This document shows, in pieces, positions 1-9,864 of a stretch of DNA of 64,000 nucleotides. Source of the stretch: Globodera rostochiensis (Eukaryota > Nematoda > Chromadorea > Rhabditida > Heteroderidae); assembly GCA_018350325.1 (NCBI GenBank), contig JAEVLN010000006.1, forward strand, positions 3,114,693-3,178,692, read 5' to 3'. The notes beneath the pieces were generated by a model. The model ran no database searches, was not told where the DNA came from, and saw only the letters and a program-made list of their open reading frames with translations. Made by a program: the position numbers and the translations under genes. Numbering within the stretch: position 1 is the first letter of the stretch; each line of letters opens with the position of its first letter.

Positions 1-170
1 GGCGGTTCTGCAGTCCGGTTCCAAAGTGGTTCCACAGTCCGGTTCCAACGGTTCTGCAGGTTGGTTCCAAAGCGGTTTAGCATTTTGGCGGTTTAGCGGT
101 TCCGGATGTTGGCGGTTCCGGGGTCCGGTTCCAATTCTGGCTAAGGCCCTGCCAGTGGCTCTATTTAGTC
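1..170. repeat. GC-rich short-period repeat (ggttcc-type)
   Basis: Irregular reiterations of GGTTCC, CGGTTC and GCGGTTC fill the first 130 bases. The frames open across it are low-complexity and not credible genes. It looks like a degenerate minisatellite cut by the window edge. Confidence 0.5.
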
Positions 171-173
171 CTA

Positions 174-274
174 CCGTATTTCCTCTATTAGTAACCCACT
201 CTTTATTTGAAACCCACCCACCCCCTCGAGGGGGGTTTGAACAATAGTAAAGGGTATTAATAGAGGAAATACGG
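174..274. mobile_element. 101-bp MITE with 17-bp TIRs and TA target duplication
   Basis: The ends are perfect inverted repeats (CCGTATTTCCTCTATTA at the left, its complement at the right), flanked on both sides by TA, as expected of Tc1/mariner-type elements. The centre holds the short palindrome CCCCTCGAGGGG. The element has no coding capacity. Its first bases (CCGTAT) are shared with the larger element at 7201-8364, so both may use the same transposase. Confidence 0.75.
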
Positions 275-276
275 TA

Positions 277-1122
277 TTTTTCTTTTGAAGCGGGGTGGGA
301 GGGGGGGGGGGGGGGGGGGGGGGGGTCAGCCGATGGCGCCGCCGAGAAAATTTTGATTTTGACTCAATTTGTTAAGAGATTGCTAACCCAAATTAAAATA
401 CGGCAATTTGTGAACCTTTTTGGAGTGATAAGAGTCTGGGGAAATTTTTTTTGAGATTTAACGAATGTGTTAAGAAAATTGGGCAAAAAAATTACCAATT
501 TTACAAAAATAAAATTAAATTTCAATTATTTGTTTCGTCAACCATAGATGCTCACCGAAAGTGATAAAAGATAAATTACACAGCCGGAGCCACTCAACTT
601 TGAAGAATGTTTCCACTTTTATTTATCATATAGTTCAGAGAAAAAAAAAACGCAGTCAGGAACCCCCGGTTTTAGGTTTCGGTTTTTGGGCCAAAAAAGC
701 CGGTTTTCGGTTCGGTTGAACGACTGCCAACAACCCTAACATGAAATTTGCGGGACCAACCGAGACTTTTGTGAGAAAATTTCTTTGATCAAACACTAAC
801 ATTTTTATTTTCCGGCAACAAATATTGTTGATCTTCAATCATTCAAAAGAGTTGATAATTTTAACCATTAATTACAGCACTTACGCGCAATCGATTTAAA
901 AAAAATTATAAATAAGTGCTTGACAGAGGGAGACCCCCAGGTGTCCGTGGAGTTTCTGGATGATGAGACGTCGTAACGTTTTATTCGACAAATATACTTT
1001 AAAAAATTAAAAAAGATTTTCATCCTAATTTTGGTTGCTATGCATTGCAAAAATTTTGTTGTGATGATGTCATTTTTGATTTCACTTGTGCCGAATGAGA
1101 TTTGGGCAGACTTTTCCGTCCT
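277..1122. other. Non-coding region with poly-G run
   Basis: It holds a G run at about 300-326, then the motif GGCGCCGCCGAGAAAATTTTG (333-353), which recurs near 6062 and in related form elsewhere, and otherwise AT-rich sequence. A GGTTTTCGGTT-like patch lies at 660-720. No gene is supported. Confidence 0.5.
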
Positions 1123-2027
1123 TTATTCGTCCATATTGGATTTTGGCTTGTCCTGGTCCAGCCCCATGCCGCTGAAGTCATCGAATGCGTCATCGTTAAG
1201 CGGTTCCTCCTCCTCCGCCAAATCGTTGTCTTCATCGAATTCATTGTCCTCAGCTCCAAAATCATCGACGGTGTCAAAGTCATTGGCCGATGCTTCCCCT
1301 ACGTCGCGTTCAGCTACAACTGGAGCACTGGATGGTCCGGGCACCGATGACTCCGGCTTGGGCTCCACTGCTTTGATGGCTTTTGGCGTCGCTTAACATA
1401 TTCAAATAAATCACGCATGTGACAGCAAAAGATTTGAATGCCATTTACCCGGAGATTTTTTGTCTTTGCCTGGCGTTGATTTGGCATTTTTAGGTTTTGT
1501 GGCTAAAATTTGCATTTTAAAAATTGAAACAATGTCAAATAGTACCGGCTTTTACGACGACGCTTTTAGCTTTGGGTGCTTTGTCTTTCTTTGCATCGCT
1601 CTTTGACTTACTTTTTTCATCTATTTTAAAAAAATAACTTTGGGAGAAAATTCAAAAAACAAACCCTTTTTAGGCTTGGAGTCCTTTTTGGTCGGCGACT
1701 TTGAATCTGATTTTTTTATATTAACTATTTTGATGTTTTGATCATACCCCACCTTTAGCTGCTTTACCCTTGGCAGGGGTAGCCGCTTTAGGCGATGCTT
1801 TCCCTTTTGCTGGTGTGGACACTGCTCCTATTATTTATTATGTATTAAGAGATATAGTTTGGATTTGATTTCAAAACCTTTCTTTGCCTTTTTGTCTGCT
1901 GGCTTTGAGTTAGCTGAAATGCCAAAATATTCAAATAGATTTTAATATTTTTGAATAATCCCGGACCCGTTTCCAGAAGAGCGGCCAACACCAGGCAAAC
2001 AACGGCGAGGAAGAGAATGACGCGCAT
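1123..2027 (-). CDS. Secreted protein, lysine/alanine/proline-rich middle and acidic tail (paralogue 1)
   Basis: Seven exons give about 203 residues, and every intron is phase 1. Exon 1 (1967-2027) is a signal peptide, MRVILFLAVVCLVLAALL, cut by an intron straight after LET|G. Exons 2-6 (1878-1913 and on to about 1450) encode short Lys/Ser/Pro/Ala-rich blocks such as STPAKGKASPKAATPAKGK and SKSPTKKDSKPKK, resembling histone H1 tails. The last exon (to 1123) is strongly acidic (DFDTVDDFGAEDNEFDEDND, then EEEEPLNDD). The stop codon lies inside an AATAAA. The architecture and signal peptide match the neighbour at 3272-5003, so this is a tandem family. No known domain is recognised. A secreted effector that could enter a nucleus is inferred from the signal peptide and basic content only. 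Confidence 0.75.
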
Positions 2028-2104
2028 TTTGGAGAAATTAATAAAAATAATTATTAAATGAAAATGGCGGAATTTGAATGTGCTTTCTGCTGCCTTTGCA
2101 ACTG

Positions 2105-2112
2105 CTTTTATA
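2105..2112 (-). promoter_or_regulatory. TATA box of the 1.1-2.0 kb secreted-protein gene
   Basis: On the minus strand this reads TATAAAAG within CGTCCGTATAAAAGC, about 80 bases upstream of the ATG. The same block (CCGTATAAAAGC) lies upstream of the paralogue, at 5059-5066, so it is conserved between the two promoters. Confidence 0.6.
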
Positions 2113-2128
2113 CGGACGCCACCGAGTC

Positions 2129-2134
2129 TGGCAT
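2129..2134 (-). promoter_or_regulatory. ATGCCA hexamer upstream of the 1.1-2.0 kb gene
   Basis: ATGCCA in gene orientation, about 105 bases before the ATG. A second copy in the opposite orientation lies at 2183-2188. ATGCCA was described as the DOG box of Globodera dorsal-gland effectors; its meaning here is inference. Confidence 0.35.
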
Positions 2135-2189
2135 TTTCTGATTGAATTGAAAATAGTTGGGCAATGGAAGAGGTTAGAAGAGATGCCAA

Positions 2190-3270
2190 CAAATTTTAAT
2201 TGATTTCTTGTTGGTTTGGGAATGTTTTTGATTTCTTCATCAATCTGCCAACAACATCCTCTCCATCATATATCCGTCGCCCACATATATATTTTTTAAT
2301 GATCTTGACTTACGATTTATCAAATTTATGCTTAATGTCGGATGACAAATAAATTGCTACAAATTATGTGCTTAAATATTTTAAACAAAATCTGACTACC
2401 TTTTAATTTGCATCAAATTTGCTACTCTTATTAAAAACGCCCTTTTTTTAACTTTTATTGAATATTTAGCTTATTTAATTTTTACTGGATTTGGTCTCCA
2501 AAACGATTGCCTTTAAGCAACTATTGGTTGCTCTACCTTTGACCAAATGCTACTATTTTTATTAATTTAAAAATGCCATTATTGAGCAATTTGATATTTT
2601 ATATATTACTTGGCTTCTTTTACTTTTTACTTTAGCATATATTTACATATATTTTATATTCCAAAATAAACCCAAAAATTATTCCTCAAGTGGACTTTCT
2701 CTCATTTTATTGGGTATATTAAAAATTTGTAAATATTTCGCCAATAAAGTGACAAAAAATGATTCAGACGGACTAGCTTCAAAAAATGCGGTCAATTTTT
2801 AAAATTTTCGTTATATATCTCTTTTTGGATTCGCTGATAGAAGCCCTGTTCCTAGCTGAACCCCAGTGTTTTTGTTCTTAAATAATTACCCTTAACCGCG
2901 GGTGCTAAGCCCTCTTTGATAGTTTATATGACGCGTTCAAATAATGACGTTTTTTATACTGAGTTTATGGTTACAGAAATAGGTACTTTTCTAGGTGACT
3001 CTTGATATAAAGTTGCTAATAGTTGTAAAAAAAGTGTTGAAATTTGTTGCAACAATAAATGTTTGTCCATTCTCTCTCTCCTTTGGTGTTTTGGCCAACT
3101 CGTTCCGATGTTGGCGTTCTCATCTCATTCCGTCACAACTGGCTCTTTCAAGGCGTCGTCTGCTCCAAATGGGTCTTCCTTTGACACCTTATTTGCAACA
3201 TTAAATCAGAAAACTTTTTGTCCTTGACATAATTTTAATATTCATATATCTTTATTGAAAATCCAATTGC
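2190..3270. other. AT-rich intergenic region
   Basis: It separates the two paralogous secreted-protein genes. A short open frame at about 2995-3204 has no gene-like features. No domain, RNA gene or clear repeat was seen. Confidence 0.4.
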
Positions 3271-3271
3271 T

Positions 3272-5003
3272 TCAGCCCACTTCGTTGTTGTCACGCATTG
3301 TTGCAGTCTTTGACCCGCTCTCGTTTGACGCTGAATCCACATCCCCTGAATTTCATAATTGTTAAGTGGGTCGTTTTCTTTGACCTTTAACATTATTGTT
3401 TTCAATACCGTCCATGCCATCTTTGTCGCCGTCATCGTCATTGTCATCGTCGAGAAGTGATTTTGGAGCTTCTGCTAGTTTGATGCCATGATCTTCCATG
3501 CTATCGTCGTCGTCATCGTCATCATCATCATCATTATCAACAAGAAGTGGTGAGTTTGAGCTTTTCGGCGCGCTTTCAGATTTGTCAACCTTCATAACAA
3601 GTCCAGGGTTTTCCAATTCTTCCTCCGGTTCGTTGTCCAACTGCTCCGACTTATTGTCCTCATCGTCGGAAGATGAGTTTTGGGGTTTTATAAATTATTT
3701 TAATTTTTTAATTAAAAACCTTTAACTGGGCTATTTGGTGGCGTGGCTTGTGCACTTGAATGATGTTCATCAATTCCTATAATTGATTTAAAAATGTAAG
3801 TACCTTTTTTTAAATTTCAACTTTAAACTCTAAAATTTTGGCATGTTTTCCAGCTTATGGGACGGCAAAACAAATTTGAATTCATTGCCGTTCTGACATT
3901 ATGAAAATCAAGTTAAAACATAATTGGCCCGCACGCACTTTGAACGTGAGCGGCTTTTTTTTGAACACCGCATTAATTGAATTTTGTCTGTTTTAATTAA
4001 CATTTGGCGATCTGTTTTTGCACCAATGAATTTCATTAGCTTTTTTTGCCGTCCATAAACTCTCCTTAGCTTATTCATACTCATATGGGCTAGTCTATTG
4101 GCACGGATTGGGCTCGACTTCTTTTTCGGTGATTTTGTGTCCTCACTCTTGATTGGGGATTTCGTGGATGGGGATTTTGGGTCGCTCTTGGATGGAGATT
4201 TCTTGGCCTGTGCTGTGGATAACTTCATGGATGGCGAGTTCACGAGCTTCACGGTGCCTAGTTAGTTAGGTAAATACTTTAAAACCGATTCAAAATTAAT
4301 AAAGAACAATTTATCAGTGTTTTCCCTGCTGAGAATCCTTTTAAATTAAAAACCAAAAGTTAATTATAGAAAACCTATCATTTTTTATTTGAATTTTGCG
4401 CTTTTTCTTCACTTATAATTCACAACGAAGCGAATTTACGATATAAGTATCACTCTACCTGCGGCTGGTCCATGTTTGCCAGGGCTGGGCGGTCCAGTTT
4501 TGCCATCGCTGGGCGGTCCAGTTTTGCCATGGCTGGGCGGTCCAGGTTTGCCAGGGCTGGGCGGTCCAGTTTTGTCATGGCTGGGCGGTCCATGTTTGCC
4601 AGGGCTGGGCGGTCCAGTTTTGTCATGGCTGGGCGGTCCATGTTTGCCAGGGCTGGGCGGTCCAGTTTTGTCATGGCTGGGCGGTCCATGTTTGCCAGGG
4701 CTGGGCGGTCCAGTTTTGTCATGGCTGGGCGGTCCATGTTTGCCAGGGCTGGGCGGTCCAGGTTTGCCAGGGCTGGCCGGTCCAGTTTTGGATGATGCGT
4801 TTGTTTTTTTTGGCGATGTTTCTGGCGTTGCACCTGAATTCTCTTCTTGAGTAAGAAATGTAGGTTAAAATTTTAATTTTTTTTTAATTTTTGTTTGTCA
4901 CCACACACAAGAAGGCACTGAAAATTTAAAGCATTTTTTGACCTGTTTCCAGAATGGAGGCCGTGATCAAGCAAAGCACGGCCAAGAAGAGAATGGTGCG
5001 CAT
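3272..5003 (-). CDS. Secreted protein with GPPS octapeptide repeats, basic middle and acidic tail (paralogue 2)
   Basis: Exon 1 (4943-5003, 61 nt) encodes the signal peptide MRTILFLAVLCLITASILET, close to that of the gene at 1123-2027. Exon 2 (about 4464-4852) encodes ETSPKKTNASSKT and then some 13 octapeptides of type GPPSPGKH/GPPSHDKT. Exon 3 (to about 4090) is basic: KKSPSKSDPKSPSTKSP, then SPKKKSSP. A small exon follows at about 3728-3784 (IDEHHSSAQATPPNSPVK). The next exon is acidic, with a run of ten Asp. The last exon probably ends at 3272, with AATAAA at 3251-3256; reading through instead gives a stop at 3362. Most junctions are phase 1. The acceptor of the acidic exon (about 3670) is not clear. 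It is tandem with, and built like, the gene downstream. No known domain is recognised; the repeats are collagen-like only in composition. Confidence 0.65.
4464..4790 (-). repeat. 24/48-bp coding minisatellite inside the 3.3-5.0 kb gene
   Basis: About 13 copies of a 24-bp unit beginning GCTGGGCGGTCCA on the plus strand, alternating between two variants so the higher-order period is 48 bp. Both periods are multiples of three, so copy-number change keeps the minus-strand GPPS frame. Several other frames on both strands are also open across it as a by-product of the periodicity. Confidence 0.9.
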
Positions 5004-5058
5004 TTTGAAGTAATGATAATAATAGTTTTGAATGATGCTTTTGCTGCATTTTTCACAG

Positions 5059-5066
5059 CTTTTATA
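5059..5066 (-). promoter_or_regulatory. TATA box of the 3.3-5.0 kb secreted-protein gene
   Basis: TATAAAAG on the minus strand within GCCGTATAAAAGC, about 60 bases upstream of the ATG. It matches the block upstream of the paralogue at 2105-2112. Confidence 0.6.
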
Positions 5067-5160
5067 CGGCGTTCAATTGATGGCTTAGAATGTGACTTTG
5101 TATAAGCCTTAGAAATAGCATTGCCAGCGAAGAGAGTAGGGGGGATGCGAGACAATGGGT

Positions 5161-5326
5161 TGGCATTTTGCGTGAAGCCAAATTTGGCATTGGCATGATT
5201 TTGCCCTTTTACTAAAAACAGTTTTACACATTAAGAAATAGTGAAAAGATTCCCCAACAAAAGAAAGAAAGGAATTGTCATCAAAATTATACACTGCCCT
5301 ACTTTGACAAAAAGGGTGCGTGGCAT
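5161..5326 (-). promoter_or_regulatory. Cluster of four ATGCCA hexamers upstream of the 3.3-5.0 kb gene
   Basis: TGGCAT on the plus strand (ATGCCA in gene orientation) occurs at 5161-5166, 5185-5190, 5191-5196 (directly adjacent) and 5321-5326, within 160-325 bases of the start. At this base composition the hexamer should occur roughly once per few kb, so the cluster is unusual. It matches the DOG box reported in cyst nematodes; function is inferred. Confidence 0.45.
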
Positions 5327-5329
5327 TGG

Positions 5330-5930
5330 GCTTGTTTAAGTAAATACCCTCCCAAATTGGGGGAGAATTGAAGGGGTGCCTTCATGCCTCATGGGATTTT
5401 ATCATATGGCCAGAAATATTGGTCGATAAATATGTGCACTTGATCACAGGGGTTGCTTTGAGCGGGCGAAGATGATGAGGAACTTTTGTCAATCTTATTT
5501 CTATTTTTTATATTTTTCCGATTAAATTTATCCCAGTCTCGTTCTCGTCACAATTTTCAATTAATTTTTAAAATTTTAGCTGGGCCTATCGTCTTTAGCG
5601 GTTGTCGAGGTCAACTCTACTTTGCTTGTTTTACCGAATGTACCGCTTAAAGACTAAACTTTGATTTAGCAGTTGGCGGTATGTCAAATTTTTTTAGTGC
5701 TTTAAAATTTATTTTAAATTTAATGTATAATCTTATATTGTTCTGACGACCCTCGCCCATAATTGTCGCGTCCGAAATTGTCAATTGCTCTACACATCGA
5801 CGCAAAAAACGAGAGCTGCGCCAATAAATAGAGAGTGCGAAAGAATTATACAAAATCCCCTCTTTCTCTAACCTTCTCTTTGTTTGGCGTTCTCTCTCAC
5901 CTTTTTTAACCAATAAAAAAAGCTCATGTT
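5330..5930. other. Intergenic sequence without a supported gene
   Basis: Mixed-composition sequence. Open frames are short and low in complexity. No repeat boundary or RNA gene was identified. Confidence 0.4.
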
Positions 5931-5935
5931 TTAAT

Positions 5936-6800
5936 TAGAGCCGGAAATCCGAGATCGAGATTTGTCTCGAAATTTCGAGAGTCCAGGTCTCGGACCATTT
6001 TTTGGGCCGGGATCCCGACCGGATTGAGATTTTTCAAAATTTCCTTAGAACCGTTACGCATAGGCGCCGCCGAGAAAATTTTGCATTTTTGATCGAATTT
6101 GTCAAGAAAAATGGCCCAAAAATGCATCGCGGAGGGCAAAAATGTTAGAAAAATTTTAAAAAATTAATTTTTGAGAGTTAAAAATTTCAGACAGTCCGGA
6201 ATTCCAGGTGGTTAATTACTTGTTCGAGAAATTGGAAAGCCATTTTTATTTAGGGTTTTTTGTAGGTAATCGGCGAAGCCAATAGGCGTCGCCGAGAGAA
6301 AAAAATATGAAGATTCTTATGATTTTACTAAAAATTTGTCCAATTCTATAAGTGATGGCGAAAAAAACTAATTCTTTATGTAAATTATTAGAATTATGCT
6401 CCTTATTTTTATCAAATTTATTTGGTAAATTTTTAATGCTGAAGTGAATTCGTGGTGTTAATTTCGCTCGAGGACTTGAACTTTAGGCAAAATTGACTTT
6501 AGGCACACAGTTTAACCACTGATTTGTGAGCTACGTGACATTGTCACAAACAGTTGAAAAAATTCAAATATATTACCACATTTTCGGTTTTCGCTTCGAA
6601 AACAATCCTTTTCAAAATCTCGAAAATCTTGGTCAAAATCGCCGAGACCGAGATCGAGATTGGGGATGGGCCGAGACCAAGATCGATATTTGTCTCGAAA
6701 TTTCGAGAGTCCAGGTCTCGGAGTTTTCGCCAAATTTCCGAGATTCGAGACCTGGACTCTCGGAAAATCTCGGTCGGGATCTCGATCTCGCCGGGCTCTA
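5936..6800. mobile_element. Degenerate inverted-repeat element of the GATCGAGA family
   Basis: The left end reads AGAGCCGG, followed by GAGATCGAGATTTGTCTCG. The right end reads GATCTCGATCTCG, then CCGGGCTCTA, so the ends are inverted and both lie in a TTTAAT-like context. Reiterated CGAGA/TCTCG words fill both flanks, and the middle is AT-rich with a second GGCGCCGCCGAG motif near 6062. The open frames over it are Arg/Asp-rich shadows of the repeat. Confidence 0.45.
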
Positions 6801-7200
6801 GTTTTAATGTCTTATCATTGTTGAAAAAGGTAGGTCAGGCCCAATTTTTGTGCTTCTGGCTCAGAAGACCATTGCCCGTCCGGCTGTTTATGCTCACATT
6901 ACTTTTTCAACGGTAAATTTGCGCCGTTCTAATTCTAAATAAATATGTATTTAAAGTTAGTTTCGGACACTAAACCTAAAAATTTTGCAAAAAAGGTTCG
7001 GCTGTTATACTCGGCGGATCAGTTTCATTTTCGTTCGAGGCAATTTCGACATTCGCACGGTTGAAAGCAAATGTTTGAAAGCGCGAAATGTTGACTTAAA
7101 ATATTGACCCAAAACCCCCCCCCCCAAAATATTGACCAAAAACCCCAAAAAGTGCCATAATATTGATTAAAAATAGGCTAAAACTAACCAAATCCGGTTA

Positions 7201-8364
7201 CCGTATATACTGTTTTAATTCCACATGCGACATTATTGTTCAACCTCCTCAGAAAGGGCGACATTATTACAGGGTGGGACATTATTAGAGGGGGCGACAC
7301 TATTTTTCTACTTGTTTGGCGATATGTTCATCTATCACAAAAATTCTTCACTTTTTCCATACAATTTCCATATTTCAGCTGGCGAAAATTTTTTTGAGAA
7401 AAACTCCAAAAGGGGTCTTTTGTTTTGCAAAATTTATAGTTTTTGAACCAATTTTCTTAGCAAATTCCATCAAAAAACAAAAATTTGACCCCCAAATTGA
7501 TTTTGGAGATTTTTCTTCTGGAAAAATTCTTTAAGGAAAATCTATAAAAGCCAAAAATACAGCCCTAAAATCCAACTTTTTTCGAAAAAATTCCTTAAGA
7601 AAAATAATAAACTCCAAAAATGCACCCTAAAGATTGCCTTTTTCAAATTTCAAAAAATGCACCCCTAAAATCCAACTTTTTTCGAAAAAATTCGGCGTAC
7701 GGACCAAATGCAGACCGGTCCGAATGCAGACCGGGACAGATTGGGCAATAACTTGCTTCAATCTTGACATATTCAGACATTATTATAGTCATTCGAAAGC
7801 TCTTCAAGCGCTAAAGCTATTGTTAAGCAAAGGTTTTGTGACAAGTTTCAAAAAAGTTATGGCCAAAAAACTTTTAAAAAAATTTTTGAATGCAGAATTT
7901 TGGATTTTTTGGCCATAACTTTTTTGAAACTTGTCCAATCACAAAACTTTTGCTTAATAATAGCTTCAGCGCTTGAAGAGCTTTCGAATGACTATAATAA
8001 TGTCTGAATCTGTCAAGGCTGAAGCAAGTTATTGCCCGGTCTGTATTCGGATCGGTCTGCATTCGGACCAATTTATGCTTGGTCTGCATTCGGACCATTC
8101 TGCATTCGGTTCGGTAGCCAAATACTGGGTACATACTTGAAACACACTCGTAGTTTTTTCCCGTTACATCTCATCAAATTTTAGGTAGTGGAAGAGAAAT
8201 GATAAATTTGGATTTATAATTTGAAATGGGTGCGACATTATTAAAGGTTGAGACTGCGACATTATTACAGGGGGCGACATTATTTTCCAACCTCCTCAGA
8301 AAGGGCGACATTATTACAGGGGGTGACATTATTACAGGGTGTGGAATTAAAACAGTATATACGG
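7201..8364. mobile_element. Non-autonomous TIR element, 1.16 kb, with internal palindrome
   Basis: The terminal inverted repeats are CCGTATATACTGTTTTAATT plus CCACA at each end, flanked by TA (7199-7200 and 8365-8366). Inside each end are several copies of GCGACATTATTACAGGG-type words. The core is a second inverted repeat: about 7700-7885 is mirrored by about 7900-8110, containing GCAATAACTTGCTTCA and words such as CTGCATTCGGACC. No transposase frame is present; the open frames follow the palindrome. It resembles a Tc1/mariner-type or foldback element. Confidence 0.75.
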
Positions 8365-8366
8365 TA

Positions 8367-8868
8367 TATGCGTTAAACCCTTCAAAATTCATTAATCTTT
8401 ATTAATTTTGCTCTATGGATTTATTACGGAAAAATTCGCAAATAAAAACATGTAAAAACTTGAAACTCGGCCCTATTCATAGAAGCTGATAAGCCTTAGA
8501 AATAGCATTGACAACGAAGCGGTGGAATCTACGTGATTAAAGGATATTGGAATTAGGTAAGTTAAAATATTGAATATTATTTAAAACATCTCATGGTTAT
8601 TTTTAATTTCCCCCCGGCAACCCCCATCATTTTCATGTTCCAGTTGTGTTGGCTAAACACTTCCGCTTAATTATTGGCAAAACAAGGCAGAAAATCCAAT
8701 TACAATATTCGATTTTTTTCCGGAAAGCATCATATGTTTATCATTTATAAACATAATAATAACATTCAAACAGACTATCTATTTAAAGTCTTATTGATGA
8801 TAATATTCCTCATATTTTTTGACTCAATAAATTTAGCTATTTTATTACTAATTATTAAAATAATCAAA
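8367..8868. other. Upstream region of the 8.9 kb gene with a promoter-like relic
   Basis: At 8488-8522 the sequence nearly repeats the one at 5101-5136 (ATAAGCCTTAGAAATAGCAT, then TG and AACGAAG or AGCGAAG), which lies upstream of the 3.3-5.0 kb gene. It is probably a fragment left by a duplicated family member. The rest is AT-rich. Confidence 0.4.
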
Positions 8869-9438
8869 ATGAATAAAATTTCTTCATTTTTGATGGTTGT
8901 CATTTTTGCAGTCATTTTTATTGAGCTCGGTAAACTTTTTTTTATTAATCATAAAAAAATATATAATTTAGGAAATGCTGGAGCTATTCAATCAAAGATT
9001 AAAAAAATGCAAGGTGATTTTATATTAATACGTAAAAGATGACAAAAATAAAATCATTTTATTAATTCTAACATAACCTAATTTAATATTTTTTCAAAAG
9101 TTTTTAAAAATATTGGCTAAAAGATTAAATATTATAGTAAAACCGAAAAAATTAAGAATCAATCACTGGTGACACGCCATACCACCAAAAAAAGGGCAAA
9201 TCATCCAAACATGAAGAAGGATCAGACTCATCTTCTGATGTACCCCATAACAATAGTTCGGATTCGGACTCGGAAAAGGAAGAAGGTTCTAAGAGTAAGT
9301 TTTTATCCTTGAATCATGAAATTAAAAAAAAATAAACTATCAGAAAGTGAACATAAACATCGCGGAAAAGAAGCTGTAAAGTACACGAAATTGGAGAAGG
9401 TGAAATCGGACGATGCCCCTTCGGGATGTTCAGACTAA
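8869..9438 (+). CDS. Small secreted charged protein (about 97 residues)
   Basis: Three exons fit with consistent phase-1 introns. Exon 1 (8869-8929, 61 nt) is a signal peptide, MNKISSFLMVVIFAVIFIEL. Exon 2 (9157-9294) encodes a polar, Ser/Asp/Glu-rich stretch that begins SITGDTPYHQKKGKSSKHEE and contains DSSSDVPHNNSSDSDSEKEE. Exon 3 (9344-9438) encodes SEHKHRGKEAVKYTKLEKVK and ends in GCSD. A longer frame runs upstream of the ATG but is only AT-rich leader. The first-exon plan is the same as in the other secreted genes here. No domain is recognised. It could be an extracellular or secreted regulatory peptide; its function is unknown. Confidence 0.6.
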
Positions 9439-9864
9439 AAATATTTAGCTAATTTTTGTTCACAATTAGTTATTTCTATTCAAAAAAAAATCCTCAAAAA
9501 TTATTTTACAAATTCTTTTATTATCCATTTTTATTTGATTGCCCTCAGAGATAATGCATAAAACGAATATTCATATTTGAAAATTGGTGGACCCTTTTCT
9601 AAATAAAAATATTTTATAATAAAAATCACTGACAATGGCATAATTTTTTTCAACGGAATAATGAACACACAATTTTCTTTTGGTAGCGCCCGACGGCAAC
9701 TTGCGGTTGCGACGTTTTTGGCGTGTCATGCAAAGCATTTGCGAATTCATTTCGGGCCTAAGGCAGCTAAGTGAATTAAAATTACAAAAAAACCCCGCAG
9801 AGTGCGAATCTTAATACAACCAAATCAGTTAAATTAGAATTCCAAATTACTGAATATAAAGTTT
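9439..9864. other. AT-rich convergent intergenic region
   Basis: It lies between the converging ends of the plus-strand 8.9 kb gene and the minus-strand 9.9-11.0 kb gene and carries the 3' flanks of both. No gene was seen. Confidence 0.4.

Noticed and set aside
4464..4790. CRISPR-like array of regularly spaced repeats
   Set aside because: Units are directly adjacent with no unique spacers, lie inside a coding exon, and the genome is eukaryotic.
4472..4850. Long plus-strand frames (GGP-rich) over the minisatellite
   Set aside because: They are mirror frames of a 24-bp repeat. The minus-strand frame joins to a signal-peptide exon and flanking exons with matching phases; the plus-strand frames have no start context or partner exons.
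6512..6916. Overlapping Arg/Asp-rich frames on both strands
   Set aside because: They are translations of CGAGA/TCTCG repeat words in an inverted-repeat element.
7634..8134. Two similar proteins on opposite strands (HYYSHSKALQALKLLLSK in both)
   Set aside because: They are the two arms of the palindrome in the 7201-8364 element read on opposite strands, not a gene pair.
8674..8868. Amino-terminal extension of the small secreted protein at 8869
   Set aside because: The extension is AT-rich and hydrophobic without signal; starting at 8869 gives a standard signal peptide and an exon of 61 nt as in the paralogues.
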